Positions 1 to 8,305 of a DNA stretch of 64,000 nucleotides are shown here, piece by piece. The translations under genes and the position numbers were made by a program. Source of the stretch: Halorubrum lipolyticum DSM 21995 (GTDB lineage Archaea > Halobacteriota > Halobacteria > Halobacteriales > Haloferacaceae); assembly GCF_000337375.1 (NCBI RefSeq), contig NZ_AOJG01000028.1, positions 1 through 64,000 of the forward strand, in the 5' to 3' direction. Each line of letters starts with the position of its first letter. Within the stretch, counting starts at the first letter, position 1. The notes under the pieces were generated by a model. It was not told the DNA's origin. It did not search any database and was given only the letters and a program-made list of their open reading frames with translations.

Positions 1-19
1 AGATGTGTATAAGAGACAG
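1..19 (+). other. Nextera transposase mosaic-end adapter (artefact)
   Basis: The first 19 bases read AGATGTGTATAAGAGACAG, an exact match to the Tn5/Nextera mosaic end used in sequencing libraries. It sits directly before in-frame pduC sequence, so it is an untrimmed adapter at a contig end and not genomic DNA. Any start codon called inside it is false. Confidence 0.96.
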
Positions 20-895
20 GAACTCAACATGGGTCAGGCCGAAGGGAAATCCATGTTCTATCTGGAGACGCGCTGTGTGCTAATTACGAAGGGTTGTGGT
101 GTGCAGGGCCTCCAGAACGGCGGTATCAGCTGTATCGCGATCCCGACGTCGGTCCCCGCCGGCGTCAAAGAGGTCGCCGCCGAGAACCTCGTCACGATGA
201 TGGCTGACCTCGAGGTGGCGTCCGGCAACGACCAGACGTTCACCCATTCGGACAAGCGCCGGACCGCCCGGATGATGCCCCAGTTCCTCGCCGGAACTGA
301 CTTCATTTTCTCTGGGTACAGCGCCGTCCCGAACTACGACAACATGTTCGCGGGGTCGACCTTCGACTCCAGTGATTTCGACGAGTACAACGTAATGCAG
401 CGCGACCTTCAGGTCGAAGGTGGCACGAACCCGGTCGACGAGGAAACGGTCCTCGAACACCGCGAGCGCGCGGTCAGAGCGCTCCAGACAGTGTTCGAGG
501 AGCTTGGCTTCCCGCCGATCACCGAAGAGGAAGTTGAAGCCGCTATCTACGCCGACGGGAGCAAGGACATGCCCGATCGCAGTACTGCAGACGACATCCA
601 GGCGGCCGAGGAGATGATGGATGAAGGCGTCACCGGAGCCGACGTCGTCGCAATCTTAGCGAAAAACGGCTTCGATGACGTCGCCGAGAACATGCTCGGA
701 ATGCTGAAAGGTCGCGTCGCTGGCGACTACATCCAGACATCCAGCATTTTCGAGGGTGACGGGGAGTTCGACGTCGTCAGCGCGGTCAACGATCCCAATG
801 AGTACAGGGGTCCCGGAACGGGACACCGACTCACGGGCGAGGAATGGGAGAAGAAGAAGGAACTTCGATTCGCTGTCGATCCGGAGGATATCTGA
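20..895 (+). CDS. pduC: Glycerol/propanediol dehydratase large subunit (PduC/DhaB type), 5'-truncated
   Basis: This is the C-terminal half of the catalytic alpha subunit of coenzyme B12-dependent diol/glycerol dehydratase, which converts 1,2-diols or glycerol to aldehydes by radical chemistry. The visible 292 codons carry family stretches such as GVQGLQNGG, SNDQTFTHSD-like GNDQTFTHSD, SGYSAVPNYDNMFAGS and YADGSKDMP. Bacterial PduC is about 550 residues, so roughly the first half is missing because the contig begins here, after adapter. The stop (893-895) is one base from the ATG of pduD, implying tight translational coupling in a pduCDE operon. The family is uncommon in archaea. Which substrate is used cannot be told from this part. 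Confidence 0.95.
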   Translation, partial: ELNMGQAEGKSMFYLETRCVLITKGCGVQGLQNGGISCIAIPTSVPAGVKEVAAENLVTMMADLEVASGNDQTFTHSDKRRTARMMPQFLAGTDFIFSGYSAVPNYDNMFAGSTFDSSDFDEYNVMQRDLQVEGGTNPVDEETVLEHRERAVRALQTVFEELGFPPITEEEVEAAIYADGSKDMPDRSTADDIQAAEEMMDEGVTGADVVAILAKNGFDDVAENMLGMLKGRVAGDYIQTSSIFEGDGEFDVVSAVNDPNEYRGPGTGHRLTGEEWEKKKELRFAVDPEDI

Positions 896-896
896 G

Positions 897-1469
897 ATGG
901 CACAAGCACAACAGAAAGAACGGACTCTCGTGCTCACCGAGGCCGGGATCGCAAAGGAGGGAACGGACACGGACGAGGTGGTCATCGCGATCAGCGTCGG
1001 GTTCAACGAGATGAAAGACGAGACGCTGGCGGGCGTGCGCCACGCGGAGATCATCCGCGAGATGATGGCCGGAATCGAAGAGGAAGGCGTCACGGGGCGC
1101 GTCGTCCGTTTCTACGACAACCTCGACCTCGGCGTCATCGGGCTCCGCGGCGCGAAACTCAGCGGCTCCGGAATCGGAATCGGTATCCAGACTCGCGGGA
1201 CGACACTGATCCACCAAGAGGACCTCGTCCCGCTCAGCAACCTGGAGCTGTTCCCCCAGGCGCCGTTGATCGATCTCGAGACCTTCCGTGCAATCGGGAA
1301 GAACGCGGCGCGATACGCCAAAGGCGAGACGCCGGAACCGGTTCCCGTCGCGAACGATCCGATGGCGCGTCCGACTTATCAGGCGCTCGCGGCGCTCTGG
1401 CACATAAAAGAGATGGGGTACAAGGACGAAAGCAAGGAACCGATGGAGATGGAGGTTTCATACGAGTAA
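897..1469 (+). CDS. pduD: Glycerol/propanediol dehydratase medium subunit (PduD)
   Basis: This 190-residue protein matches the medium (beta) subunit of B12-dependent diol dehydratase, which helps form the cobalamin-binding interface with the large subunit. It carries VVIAISVGFNEM near the N-terminus, then a GVIGLRGAKLSGSGIGIGIQ region and a DLVPLSNLELFPQAPL region typical of PduD/DhaC. It is shorter than enteric PduD (about 224) because it lacks the N-terminal extension that in bacteria carries the microcompartment-targeting peptide, so the enzyme is probably soluble. The ATG at 897 was chosen over upstream in-frame starts because those lie inside pduC. pduE starts two bases after its stop. 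Confidence 0.94.
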   Translation: MAQAQQKERTLVLTEAGIAKEGTDTDEVVIAISVGFNEMKDETLAGVRHAEIIREMMAGIEEEGVTGRVVRFYDNLDLGVIGLRGAKLSGSGIGIGIQTRGTTLIHQEDLVPLSNLELFPQAPLIDLETFRAIGKNAARYAKGETPEPVPVANDPMARPTYQALAALWHIKEMGYKDESKEPMEMEVSYE

Positions 1470-1471
1470 CC

Positions 1472-1870
1472 ATGGCTGACGACATTCACTACCCACTAGC
1501 GGACAATCCGGACCAGGTCGAAACGCCCGACGGAACGAAGCTGTCAGAGATCACGCTGGAGAAGGTGGTCGAAGGAGAGATCGACGGTGAAGAACTCGTC
1601 ATCGCCCCGGAGACCCTCGAAAAGCAGGCGCAAATCGCCGAAAACGAGGGGCGACGGCAGTTGGCCCAGAACTTCCGACGGGCCGCCGAGCTCACCGAGG
1701 TACCCGACGACCGCATTCTCGAGATCTACAACGCGCTCCGCCCCAGCGGGGCCGACAAAGAGAAGCTCCAAGATATTGCCGACGAACTCGAAGACGAGTA
1801 CGGTGCAGAACTCAACGCTGAACACGTCCGCGAAGCCGCCGAAGTGTACGAAGAGCGCGACCTCTACTGA
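1472..1870 (+). CDS. pduE: Glycerol/propanediol dehydratase small subunit (PduE)
   Basis: This 132-residue protein is the small (gamma) subunit of the diol/glycerol dehydratase. Family features are the early YPLADNPDQVETPDGTKLSEITLE stretch (quoted parts: YPLADN and GTKLSEITLE), the ETLEKQAQIAE-GRRQLAQNF helix, and a LRPSGADKEKLQDIADELE helix near the C-terminus. It is slightly shorter than enteric PduE (about 170), again lacking an N-terminal extension. It is the last gene of the pduCDE run; a T6 tract follows 15 bases after the stop and may end transcription. Confidence 0.94.
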   Translation: MADDIHYPLADNPDQVETPDGTKLSEITLEKVVEGEIDGEELVIAPETLEKQAQIAENEGRRQLAQNFRRAAELTEVPDDRILEIYNALRPSGADKEKLQDIADELEDEYGAELNAEHVREAAEVYEERDLY

Positions 1871-1885
1871 ACCGAACCGCGTCCG

Positions 1886-1891
1886 TTTTTT
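1886..1891 (+). terminator. Oligo-T terminator after pduE
   Basis: A run of six T residues lies 15 bases downstream of the pduE stop. Archaeal RNA polymerase commonly terminates at such U-tracts without a stable hairpin. No gene follows on the plus strand until 8537. Confidence 0.5.
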
Positions 1892-2096
1892 CAGTGGTCG
1901 CTTCAGCCACCTGAGAGTCGTACGACCGGTGTGGGCGTGGCCTGATGACTACCCGGACCGTTCCGACAGCGTCGACCCCTGATGACACGTGACCCACAGT
2001 CGAGGCACCGTCGCTTCCCAGTGGCGGCGCGGGTCGGTCCCGTCCCAGTCACAGAACGCACAAACGAACCCGAAAAAGGATGTCGTACCGGTCCGA

Positions 2097-2384
2097 TTAC
2101 AGCCGCGGGTGACTGTCGACCGCGCGCATGTGACGGCAGGAATCCCCACCGAGTGGACGCGTCGCGACGAAACAGTCACAGTCGATGGCACCGGTCTTGT
2201 CTAGTTCGACGACGTAGTCGCTCTCATTTTCCTCCTCGGACTGAGACACCTGTACCTTGCCGTCCGCGATCAGTTTGAACTCGTGTCCGCCGCGGTAATC
2301 CTCCCAGCCCAGGTCCAGATTGCGGTCGATGGTTTCTCGCAAGATCTGAATGTCCCGTCGAACTTCTTCCGTATCGTCGGTCAT
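2097..2384 (-). CDS. Small SWIM-type zinc-finger-like protein
   Basis: This 95-residue acidic protein begins at an ATG (2382-2384); a longer reading with Arg/Ser-rich N-terminus would run into the next gene and is unlikely. An N-terminal helix (about residues 5-25) is followed by a basic/acidic beta-rich stretch and ends with CDC...CRHMRAV (residues about 75-90), the CxC(n)CxH pattern of SWIM zinc fingers. SWIM domains bind nucleic acid or protein partners. It stands alone downstream of the mevalonate gene on the same strand (46-base gap). The specific function is unknown. Confidence 0.72.
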   Translation of the reverse strand: MTDDTEEVRRDIQILRETIDRNLDLGWEDYRGGHEFKLIADGKVQVSQSEEENESDYVVELDKTGAIDCDCFVATRPLGGDSCRHMRAVDSHPRL

Positions 2385-2430
2385 ACGCCTATTTACGAGG
2401 TATATTATCTTAGTTGTTACCCGTGCGAAC

Positions 2431-3390
2431 TCAGAACAGGTGGTCTTCGACTGGCGTCGCCGGGCCGCCGACGCGCCAGACGTGTGATTCGAGGCCGAGC
2501 GACTCGACTTCCTCGGCGACACGGTCGGCGTGGGCGGCGGTCGTATTCAGGTATGCCGTCGCCCCGGTGTCGGAGGAAAAATACACTGGCAACTCTTCGG
2601 ATCTGAGGCGAGTCGCGATGTCGCGAAGCCGAATCGTCTCCGGCCGCCAGTAAAACCAGTTTTCCGGACCAGTCATCGTGACCGCAAGGAGGCTGAGCGA
2701 GTCGCGCTCGGCGAGTAGGAAAGTCCCCTCGAAGTCGCCCTCGCGGATCGACCGCTGCATGTCCGCGAGCGCGTCATGGATATAGGCCAACCGACCGTCG
2801 AACAGATGGGAATCGGGGGCCTCTTCGTGGGCGTGGGACGTGTGTTTGAACTCCGGGACCATACCGACGACAGTCCGGATATCGGCCTCAAAGGGGGCGT
2901 CGATCCGCTCTGCGGCGCACTCCTCATCGGTCGTGCTCGTCCGGAGGTGAGAGAACCCGCCTGTGATGCTCCGCGCGGCCGAGGGCGAACCGTGGCGAGC
3001 GAGGACGGACAGCTGCCGGCGGTCCAGGTCGAGTCCGGCTGCCTCAGCCGCCGCGACCGCTAGGGCGGCGAACCCCGACGCCGACGCCCCCAGTCCCACG
3101 TTCGAGGCGAACGAGTTGCGGGACTCGACGCGAGCTCGCTGGTCGATACCCGCCCGGCGGCGCACGCGGTCGAGGACGGTCTCGACGCCCCGGTACCCCT
3201 CCCGATCGATTTCGTCGCCGTCGACGAGACAGGTGTCCTCGTCGTATCCGAACTCGACGGTCGTCTCCGTCTTCGAGGGGGCCGTACACATCGAGATGGA
3301 GTCGTGATACGGGATGTTGTGCGATTCGTCTCGCAGCCCGTGGTACTTGATGAGCCCCTGAATCGGGTGTGCGCGCGCGGTCGCTTTCAC
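2431..3390 (-). CDS. mvaD: Phosphomevalonate decarboxylase (MvaD-type)
   Basis: This 319-residue GHMP-fold protein matches mevalonate diphosphate decarboxylase homologues. It has HPIQGLIKYHG at residues 8-18, the glycine/serine ATP-binding segment SNVGLGASASGFAAL around 95-109, SARSITGGF with the conserved Arg, and FSSDTGATAYLNT near 270. In haloarchaea this family acts as phosphomevalonate decarboxylase in the modified mevalonate pathway, making isopentenyl phosphate for archaeal lipids; that assignment comes from knowledge of the family. Its start overlaps the stop of the upstream HTH gene by 4 bases (ATGA), so the two are co-translated. Confidence 0.93.
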   Translation of the reverse strand: MKATARAHPIQGLIKYHGLRDESHNIPYHDSISMCTAPSKTETTVEFGYDEDTCLVDGDEIDREGYRGVETVLDRVRRRAGIDQRARVESRNSFASNVGLGASASGFAALAVAAAEAAGLDLDRRQLSVLARHGSPSAARSITGGFSHLRTSTTDEECAAERIDAPFEADIRTVVGMVPEFKHTSHAHEEAPDSHLFDGRLAYIHDALADMQRSIREGDFEGTFLLAERDSLSLLAVTMTGPENWFYWRPETIRLRDIATRLRSEELPVYFSSDTGATAYLNTTAAHADRVAEEVESLGLESHVWRVGGPATPVEDHLF

Positions 3391-4202
3391 AGTTCGTTCC
3401 TGTCGACGAGTTCGTATTTGATGCTGTGCTGGCGCAGTTGCTCGACGAGCGGCGTGAGTTCGTCGGCTACCGCGAGCACCATCACGTCGAGCCCCTTCAT
3501 CGCGGCCTCCGGGACTCCCGAGGGGACGCCGAACTCCAGGTCCGTCTCGATGCCAGCGACCCGGGCGGCGGTGGCGGCTTCGGTCCCGAGAGCCGCAACC
3601 CGGTCGTACCTCGCAGCCCGGTCGGCGATCAGGTCCGGGTCGATCTCGTCGTACTCGCTGTCCGTGACACTCGGGACCGTTACGATCCAGACCGTCCCCG
3701 GCTCGTAGTCGAGGATACCCTCGACGTTTGTGACGCCCACCGTCCGCCCCGGTTCCGCGCTGGTGACCGCAACCGCAGTTACCCTCCCGGCTTCTCCGGG
3801 CGTCGCGTGAAGCCGGCTCTCCCGCATCGAGAGCGTGACGGACTCGCCCTCGCGGATCCGGTCGGTCGCGACCGCGCTCTCCCTCTCGGTTTCGCCGAGG
3901 ATCTCTCGGTCCACGTACTCCACCAGCTCTTGGAGTTCCTTGGTCTGTGCAATAAGCCAGTTGACCCCCTCTTTGGTGACCTCGTACCTGCCGCGACCGT
4001 GTTTCTCGACGTGGCCGAGCTCTTTGAGCCCCTGGAGGTACTCGCTGATCGACTGGGGTGTCAGCCCGACCGACTTCGCGATCTCCTTCTGGTTGATCGC
4101 CGGCTGGTGCTCGACGATCTGAACCAGGATCTGGAACCGTGTGGCACTCCGCTTGCTCTGGAGGACCCCAAATCCTCCCTGGGTATTTGATTGAGCTGCC
4201 AT
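3387..4202 (-). CDS. Haloarchaeal winged-HTH transcriptional regulator next to mvaD
   Basis: The 271-residue protein starts with a MarR/ArsR-like winged helix: ILVQIVEHQPAINQKEIAKSVGLTPQSISEYLQGLKELGHVEKHGRGRYEVTKEG covers roughly residues 24-80 and shows the recognition helix (TPQSISEYL) and wing. The C-terminal domain (about 95-271) looks like a ligand- or protein-binding module with a beta-rich part and a Rossmann-like end (LDVMVLAVADELTPLVEQL). It is widely paired with the mevalonate decarboxylase gene in haloarchaea, so it may regulate isoprenoid synthesis; this is inference. The gene overlaps mvaD by four bases. An AT-rich promoter region lies at 4203-4330. Confidence 0.85.
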   Translation of the reverse strand: MAAQSNTQGGFGVLQSKRSATRFQILVQIVEHQPAINQKEIAKSVGLTPQSISEYLQGLKELGHVEKHGRGRYEVTKEGVNWLIAQTKELQELVEYVDREILGETERESAVATDRIREGESVTLSMRESRLHATPGEAGRVTAVAVTSAEPGRTVGVTNVEGILDYEPGTVWIVTVPSVTDSEYDEIDPDLIADRAARYDRVAALGTEAATAARVAGIETDLEFGVPSGVPEAAMKGLDVMVLAVADELTPLVEQLRQHSIKYELVDRNEL

Positions 4203-4380
4203 TGCCGTTAGTTACCAGACCTAATACAAGTATTTTTTCCCAAGTTCGACGCCGTTTTATAAGATGAATACATCGAATAAAATCTAGACTGTCCTATGAC
4301 AATCTAATTTGTATTACGGCGTGTTATCTTCATATTGTCCGATGGTGCCGTAAAGTCACCTGACTCAGAGATCCGTTAGT

Positions 4381-4548
4381 TCACCGAAGTGAGTTGCGTT
4401 CCCCAGAGCCGCGTCGTTTTTTCCATAGTTTAAACGAGGCCGCAAAAAATAGTACTGCAAATATTGCTGATTCTAATAGGCCATCAACTACGAAGAACCA
4501 CACTGTACCGATCCCGGAAACGATCAACGTGAGCGTTACTCCCCGCAT
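4381..4548 (-). CDS. Small two-helix membrane protein (55 aa)
   Basis: Reverse-strand translation from the ATG at 4546-4548 gives 55 residues: a first hydrophobic segment (residues 4-21, TLTLIVSGIGTVWFFVV), a short acidic turn (DGLLE), a second segment (28-42, SAIFAVLFFAASF) and a basic tail (KLWKKRRGSGER). This positive-inside hairpin is typical of the many tiny haloarchaeal membrane proteins. No function can be assigned. It stands alone, with an AT-rich upstream region. Confidence 0.6.
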   Translation of the reverse strand: MRGVTLTLIVSGIGTVWFFVVDGLLESAIFAVLFFAASFKLWKKRRGSGERNSLR

Positions 4549-5082
4549 AGAATTATTCTGTTACCCCGATAGTAAACTCTTTCTCTGGTTGAACCTGCTT
4601 AGATGTTCCTGAAGCCGGCGATTAGGGCTATTCGGTAGATGAAACCAGTCCGTGAGTATTGGTAACTAGAAGACTAACTTCCACCAGTAACGACGACGGT
4701 CATAACTACTGAAAACACACTACCGGATGAGCCTGGAGACGGTCACCGAGCATCGGTTGGCATTCCAACGCAACTATCAAACGGCATTACAACACTAATA
4801 CTGTAACTAAAAGACAAAATTAAAAATATTATATTCATAATATTCGATAAGGCACGATGATAGTTCAGACGGGTCGACCGTTGCTCGAAAGTCGCGCACG
4901 CGGTGGTGAGACCGAACCCTGGCCGGTAATCGGGAAAACCTCCGCGACCGGGAGAGACTCTCCCAAGCCTGCGGCGCAATCCCGGCGACAGTCCCACTCG
5001 GGGACTCCCGGAGTTCGTCGGAACGGTACCGTGCTTCTGGTTCCCCTCCTTGAAAAACACGCGAATACGGACGCGAAGGCAG
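4549..5082. other. Intergenic region with a GC-rich, hairpin-rich island (4860-5045)
   Basis: Bases 4549-4855 are AT-rich and I see no gene there. Bases 4860-5045 switch to GC-rich sequence with several self-complementary stretches, including GGGAGAGACTCTCCC near 4955 and CTCGGGGACTCCCGGAG near 5015. The open frames across it have no protein-like composition. It could be a structured RNA or the decayed 3' part of a gene; I cannot decide. It lies directly 3' of the adenosyltransferase gene on the minus strand. Confidence 0.4.
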
Positions 5083-5619
5083 TCAGTACTCCGGACTTCG
5101 TTCGGAGACTCCCTCGCGCTGATTGACGAGCCGCGCGATCGTAAACAGCAGGTCGGACAACCTGTTGAGGTACGCGATGGCCTCCTTGTTGACATCGTCG
5201 TCCTCGGAGAGAAACACGACGGCCCTGCGCTCCGCACGCCGACACACCGACCGGGCCTGGTGAAGTCGCGAACCGATCTCGCTCCCGCCGGGGAGGATGA
5301 ACGATTCAAGCGACTCCAGGTCGTCGTTGGCCTCGTCGATCCAGTCTTCCAGCTGCGTGACGTGTCGCTCCTCGATCACCGGGTCGTCCTCGTCAGGGTC
5401 GGGGTTGGCGAAGTCCGCCTGTACGATGTGTAAGTGGTTCTGGATGGACCGGAGCATCTCGTCAATGTCGTCGTACCCGCTGGGCTGGGCGAGTCCGATG
5501 AGCGAGTTGACCTCGTCGACATTGCCGTATGCCTCGATCCGTGGGCTCCCCTTCGAGACGCGCGTCATGTCCCGGAGGTCGGTCTGTCCCTCGTCGCCGC
5601 GTTTAGTGTAGATCTTCAT
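5083..5619 (-). CDS. pduO: ATP:cob(I)alamin adenosyltransferase (PduO type)
   Basis: This 178-residue protein is a PduO-family adenosyltransferase, which attaches 5'-deoxyadenosine to cob(I)alamin to make the B12 coenzyme needed by the dehydratase of this window. It shows the ATP-binding N-terminus MKIYTKRGDEGQTDL, the GNVDEVNSLIG motif (about residues 32-42), and the trimer/active-site helix LPGGSEIGSRLHQARSVCRRAERRAV (parts quoted: LPGGS and RSVCRRAERR) and YLNRLSDLLFTIAR. Length is normal for the family. Placement between the dehydratase and its reactivase fits coenzyme supply and repair. Confidence 0.95.
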   Translation of the reverse strand: MKIYTKRGDEGQTDLRDMTRVSKGSPRIEAYGNVDEVNSLIGLAQPSGYDDIDEMLRSIQNHLHIVQADFANPDPDEDDPVIEERHVTQLEDWIDEANDDLESLESFILPGGSEIGSRLHQARSVCRRAERRAVVFLSEDDDVNKEAIAYLNRLSDLLFTIARLVNQREGVSERSPEY

Positions 5620-5692
5620 TGTGTATCCCCGTGTGGAAACCCTCCACTGCGTTGGCTACTGTCTTGTTTGTCATAATGTAATCGTTCATGGT

Positions 5693-5872
5693 TCACTCCC
5701 CGTCACCCCTGACGAACTCGCCCATCGGTCGTTTATGTCCGCAGTGTGGACACGACCACTCGGTTCCGGTGAGATCGTCTCTCGTGATGTCGCTGAGTCC
5801 CCAGTACTCGTCGCACTGTCCACAGTTCACGTGAGCCAACGTTTCGATATATGCCGTGTGGTCCGGTGGCAT
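5693..5872 (-). CDS. Small zinc-ribbon protein (59 aa)
   Basis: The reverse strand from the ATG at 5870-5872 encodes 59 residues with two cysteine pairs, CGQC at residues 16-19 and CPHC at 41-44, about 21 residues apart; this is a classic zinc ribbon. The rest is acidic and polar. Such short zinc-ribbon proteins are abundant in haloarchaea and mostly uncharacterised. It lies between the adenosyltransferase and the reactivase genes on the same strand (73 bases before the former, 101 after the latter), so it may be part of the B12/dehydratase transcription unit. Confidence 0.72.
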   Translation of the reverse strand: MPPDHTAYIETLAHVNCGQCDEYWGLSDITRDDLTGTEWSCPHCGHKRPMGEFVRGDGE

Positions 5873-5973
5873 GATATACAGTATTGGCTGATCTGTTATT
5901 AAACTTCGACTCTCGAATGAGGGGCGTTCAAGCGTCTCGCGGTGGCGAGACCAGGCGAACAGATCCGTGCAGG

Positions 5974-6342
5974 TCAGCCGATCGGTTTCAGTGGCGTCTT
6001 CTTCGCGAGGCGGGCGGAGTTCGAGCCGAGCTTTCGGGCCGTCTCCGGGGACGTCTGGTCGATGTCGAACAGCGGATCGTCGCTGGGGAGTTGCTTGTGA
6101 TGGATAACGACCCGCGAGTCGTGGACGCTGACACCGATTTTCAGTGATGAGTCGTATGACGCTTCGTGAGCGACGGCGACGCCGTCACCGTCGTATCCGT
6201 GCTGGACGACCCATGATACGCCCTCTTCCTCGATCCCGTGTTCGATGTACTGGACGAGTTCCGGAATATCGTCACTGAGACACCGGATAAAGATGCGCGG
6301 GATCTCGTCGTCGGCTTCGATCTCGCCTCGGCAACCACTCAT
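5974..6342 (-). CDS. pduH: Diol dehydratase reactivase small subunit (PduH/DdrB)
   Basis: This 122-residue protein matches the small subunit of diol dehydratase reactivase, a chaperone-like factor that releases damaged cobalamin from inactivated dehydratase. Diagnostic parts are VQYIEHGIEEEGVSW, AHEASYDSSLKIGVSVHDSRVVIHHKQLP and a C-terminal ARKLGSNSARLAKKTP (quoted here only in pieces such as SSLKIGVS and GSNSARL). The fold is related to the medium dehydratase subunit, which it displaces. It begins 32 bases after the stop of pduG on the same strand, so they are co-transcribed. Confidence 0.92.
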   Translation of the reverse strand: MSGCRGEIEADDEIPRIFIRCLSDDIPELVQYIEHGIEEEGVSWVVQHGYDGDGVAVAHEASYDSSLKIGVSVHDSRVVIHHKQLPSDDPLFDIDQTSPETARKLGSNSARLAKKTPLKPIG

Positions 6343-6374
6343 ACGGGAAACGATCTGTGGACAGATACAAAACT

Positions 6375-8276
6375 CTACTGTCCGTCCGTCCGGATCGATG
6401 TCCGTTGGATCGATGAGGATAGTTCCGTGGGTATCTCGAAGTCGAGGTGCGTACCGCCGTCGATGTGGGACAGGACCAGTCCGGTAGCGACGGCGTTGCG
6501 CGGTCCGGTCATGCCACGGACGTTCGCGCGACCACAGACGATGCCGTACTCGGCCATCGCGTCGGAAATCATTTCGGGAATCTCGAAGTCCAGGGCCGAA
6601 CGCCCGACCATGACGACGAACGGGAGGTGGCGGATGTTGTCGGTCGGCGTGATGATGTTGAGCGCTCGCTCGGCGTTTCGGACGAAGACGCGGCGTTTCG
6701 CTCGCTGTCGGACGCGGGAGATCTCCGTGGTGGACATATCGGCCGGGACTGGCCGCATCTCTCCGTCCCCTTTCAGCAGAACGGTCCGTCCGTAGAGTTC
6801 GGGCGCGACCGGTTCGTCCAAGAAGTTGACCGTCCCGTCCTCTTGCCGAATACTGAAGAGGCCCTCGACTTTCGCGGAGGGGTAGATCTTGATGTCCTCG
6901 GCGAGATCACGGTCGTCTAACCCGAGTTCCGATTCGATGAGCATGGTCACTAGATCACCAGCCCCCGAGAGGTGGATCGATTTGATGTGTTTGTCCTCGT
7001 CCATGTACGCGGCGTCGGTCGATCCACCGCCCATATCGAGGATCGCGACGGGGTGGTCGGTCCCGGGCGTGGTCAGCGAGCCGAGCACGGCCATCTTCGC
7101 TTCGACGCCCTGAATGATGACCTCCGTATCCAGTTGCGCTTCGATCCCATCGGCTATCTGTTGCATCGGGAGCTGTTGGGTCTTGACCATCGCGGCCAGC
7201 GCGACGGCGTTCTCCATCGAGTGTTCCCCCGCGACGGATCCCTCGACTTCCTGCGGGATCAGCGTGTCGACCGCCATGATGTCCCGTATCTCGATGGATT
7301 CGACGGGCTGGCCCGTCACCTCCGCCATGCTACCCCGAGCGCGGTTCAACATCCCGCCGATGTTCGAACCGCTTTCCCCCTGAACGTCCGAGACCGGCCA
7401 ACTGTTCATCACTGCGTCCATGATGACGTCGGCCCCCTCATCGACGGGAACCCCGATTGAGTTGCCTCGCTCATCGATGATTTGGAGATTTCCCGCTGGG
7501 ATCGTTCGCTCCTCTACGTCCCCTTCAGGGGTCTTGATCACGACAGCGGACTTGTTGCCGACCAGCGCCCGGGCGACGGGAATGATCTTCTGCGTCTCCT
7601 CTGAAGACAGATCGAACACCGTCGCGATACCGTACGGGTTCGAGAGTTCGTCGATCGTCTTGCCGCTGGCCTGCGGCGCAACCTCGATAGCAGCTGGTTG
7701 CCCGCGTGGAACGTCTTCGAGCATCGAGACCTCGTCGACGATCGGGATGTCGATGTCGATACGGTTGTTGATCAACACGGCGTCGTCGTTCTGGACGATA
7801 GCTCCTGTGATCTCGTAGCCCTCGTCGGTCCACTCGTTGATGATCTCGGCCGCGACCGCGAAATCGACCGATTCCGGAACGAGAAAAATGATCGACTCAT
7901 CGGTCGAGTACGTCGACATGTCTGCCGTGATCTCGACCGTCGTTCCAGTTCCAACTCCGACCCCGCCCGGCGTCGACGGATCGTGGCCGATCATCGTCGA
8001 CTCCGTGATGACCGTCTCGGTGATCGTGTCCATCGCCACGTCGCCGATGACGGGTGCGGCCTCGTTGAGGAGGATGCGATCGATCTCCGAAACGTCGATG
8101 TTCGCTTTTTTCGCCGCCTGCGTGAGCGCTTTGATCACACCGGGAACGTTCTTTTTCGTCCCCTTCAGTCCCGTCGTCCGGTAGAGTGCATCCGAGACGA
8201 ATTCTGAGTCTGACTGACGTAGAAGTGCAACCTCGGTACTGGAGTTACCGATATCAACTCCTGCGATGTAGCCCAT
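6375..8276 (-). CDS. pduG: Diol dehydratase reactivase large subunit, ATPase (PduG/DdrA)
   Basis: The 633-residue protein is the ATPase subunit of dehydratase reactivase, an Hsp70/actin-fold protein. It starts MGYIAGVDIGNSSTEVALL with the first phosphate motif, carries VGVGTGTTVEI, a second phosphate motif DMGGGSTDAAY (about residue 440), and VMVGRSALDFEIPEMI near the end; the length is close to bacterial PduG (about 610). I chose the ATG at 8276 because a TATA-like element sits 20-29 bases upstream (8296-8305) and the longer N-terminus would overlap it. With PduH it exchanges inactive cobalamin for adenosylcobalamin using ATP. Confidence 0.95.
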   Translation of the reverse strand: MGYIAGVDIGNSSTEVALLRQSDSEFVSDALYRTTGLKGTKKNVPGVIKALTQAAKKANIDVSEIDRILLNEAAPVIGDVAMDTITETVITESTMIGHDPSTPGGVGVGTGTTVEITADMSTYSTDESIIFLVPESVDFAVAAEIINEWTDEGYEITGAIVQNDDAVLINNRIDIDIPIVDEVSMLEDVPRGQPAAIEVAPQASGKTIDELSNPYGIATVFDLSSEETQKIIPVARALVGNKSAVVIKTPEGDVEERTIPAGNLQIIDERGNSIGVPVDEGADVIMDAVMNSWPVSDVQGESGSNIGGMLNRARGSMAEVTGQPVESIEIRDIMAVDTLIPQEVEGSVAGEHSMENAVALAAMVKTQQLPMQQIADGIEAQLDTEVIIQGVEAKMAVLGSLTTPGTDHPVAILDMGGGSTDAAYMDEDKHIKSIHLSGAGDLVTMLIESELGLDDRDLAEDIKIYPSAKVEGLFSIRQEDGTVNFLDEPVAPELYGRTVLLKGDGEMRPVPADMSTTEISRVRQRAKRRVFVRNAERALNIITPTDNIRHLPFVVMVGRSALDFEIPEMISDAMAEYGIVCGRANVRGMTGPRNAVATGLVLSHIDGGTHLDFEIPTELSSSIQRTSIRTDGQ

Positions 8277-8295
8277 AGAACTCCATTTGCGGGAG

Positions 8296-8305
8296 AAATA
8301 AAGTA
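8296..8305 (-). promoter_or_regulatory. TATA-like promoter of pduGH
   Basis: On the minus strand this reads TACTTTATTT, an AT-rich TATA-like element in an otherwise GC-rich stretch, 20-29 bases before the pduG ATG. The spacing fits a leaderless transcript, common in haloarchaea. GGGA and TCCC flank it, giving a weak dyad that could bind a regulator. Confidence 0.5.

Noticed and set aside
5-19. N-terminal residues MYKRQ of PduC
   Set aside because: They are translated from the sequencing adapter, not from the genome.
1949-2191. Minus-strand zinc-ribbon-like ORF (CAFC, HW, CHQG)
   Set aside because: It overlaps the 3' part of the SWIM-like gene, lacks a good start and has only one cysteine pair, so I did not call it.
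4860-5045. Cobalamin riboswitch upstream or downstream of B12 genes
   Set aside because: On the minus strand some stretches (GGGACTGTC, GGGAGAG) recall riboswitch parts, but the B12-box and the CCGGUG-AGUCCGG core are not present in order, and no suitably oriented gene follows directly.
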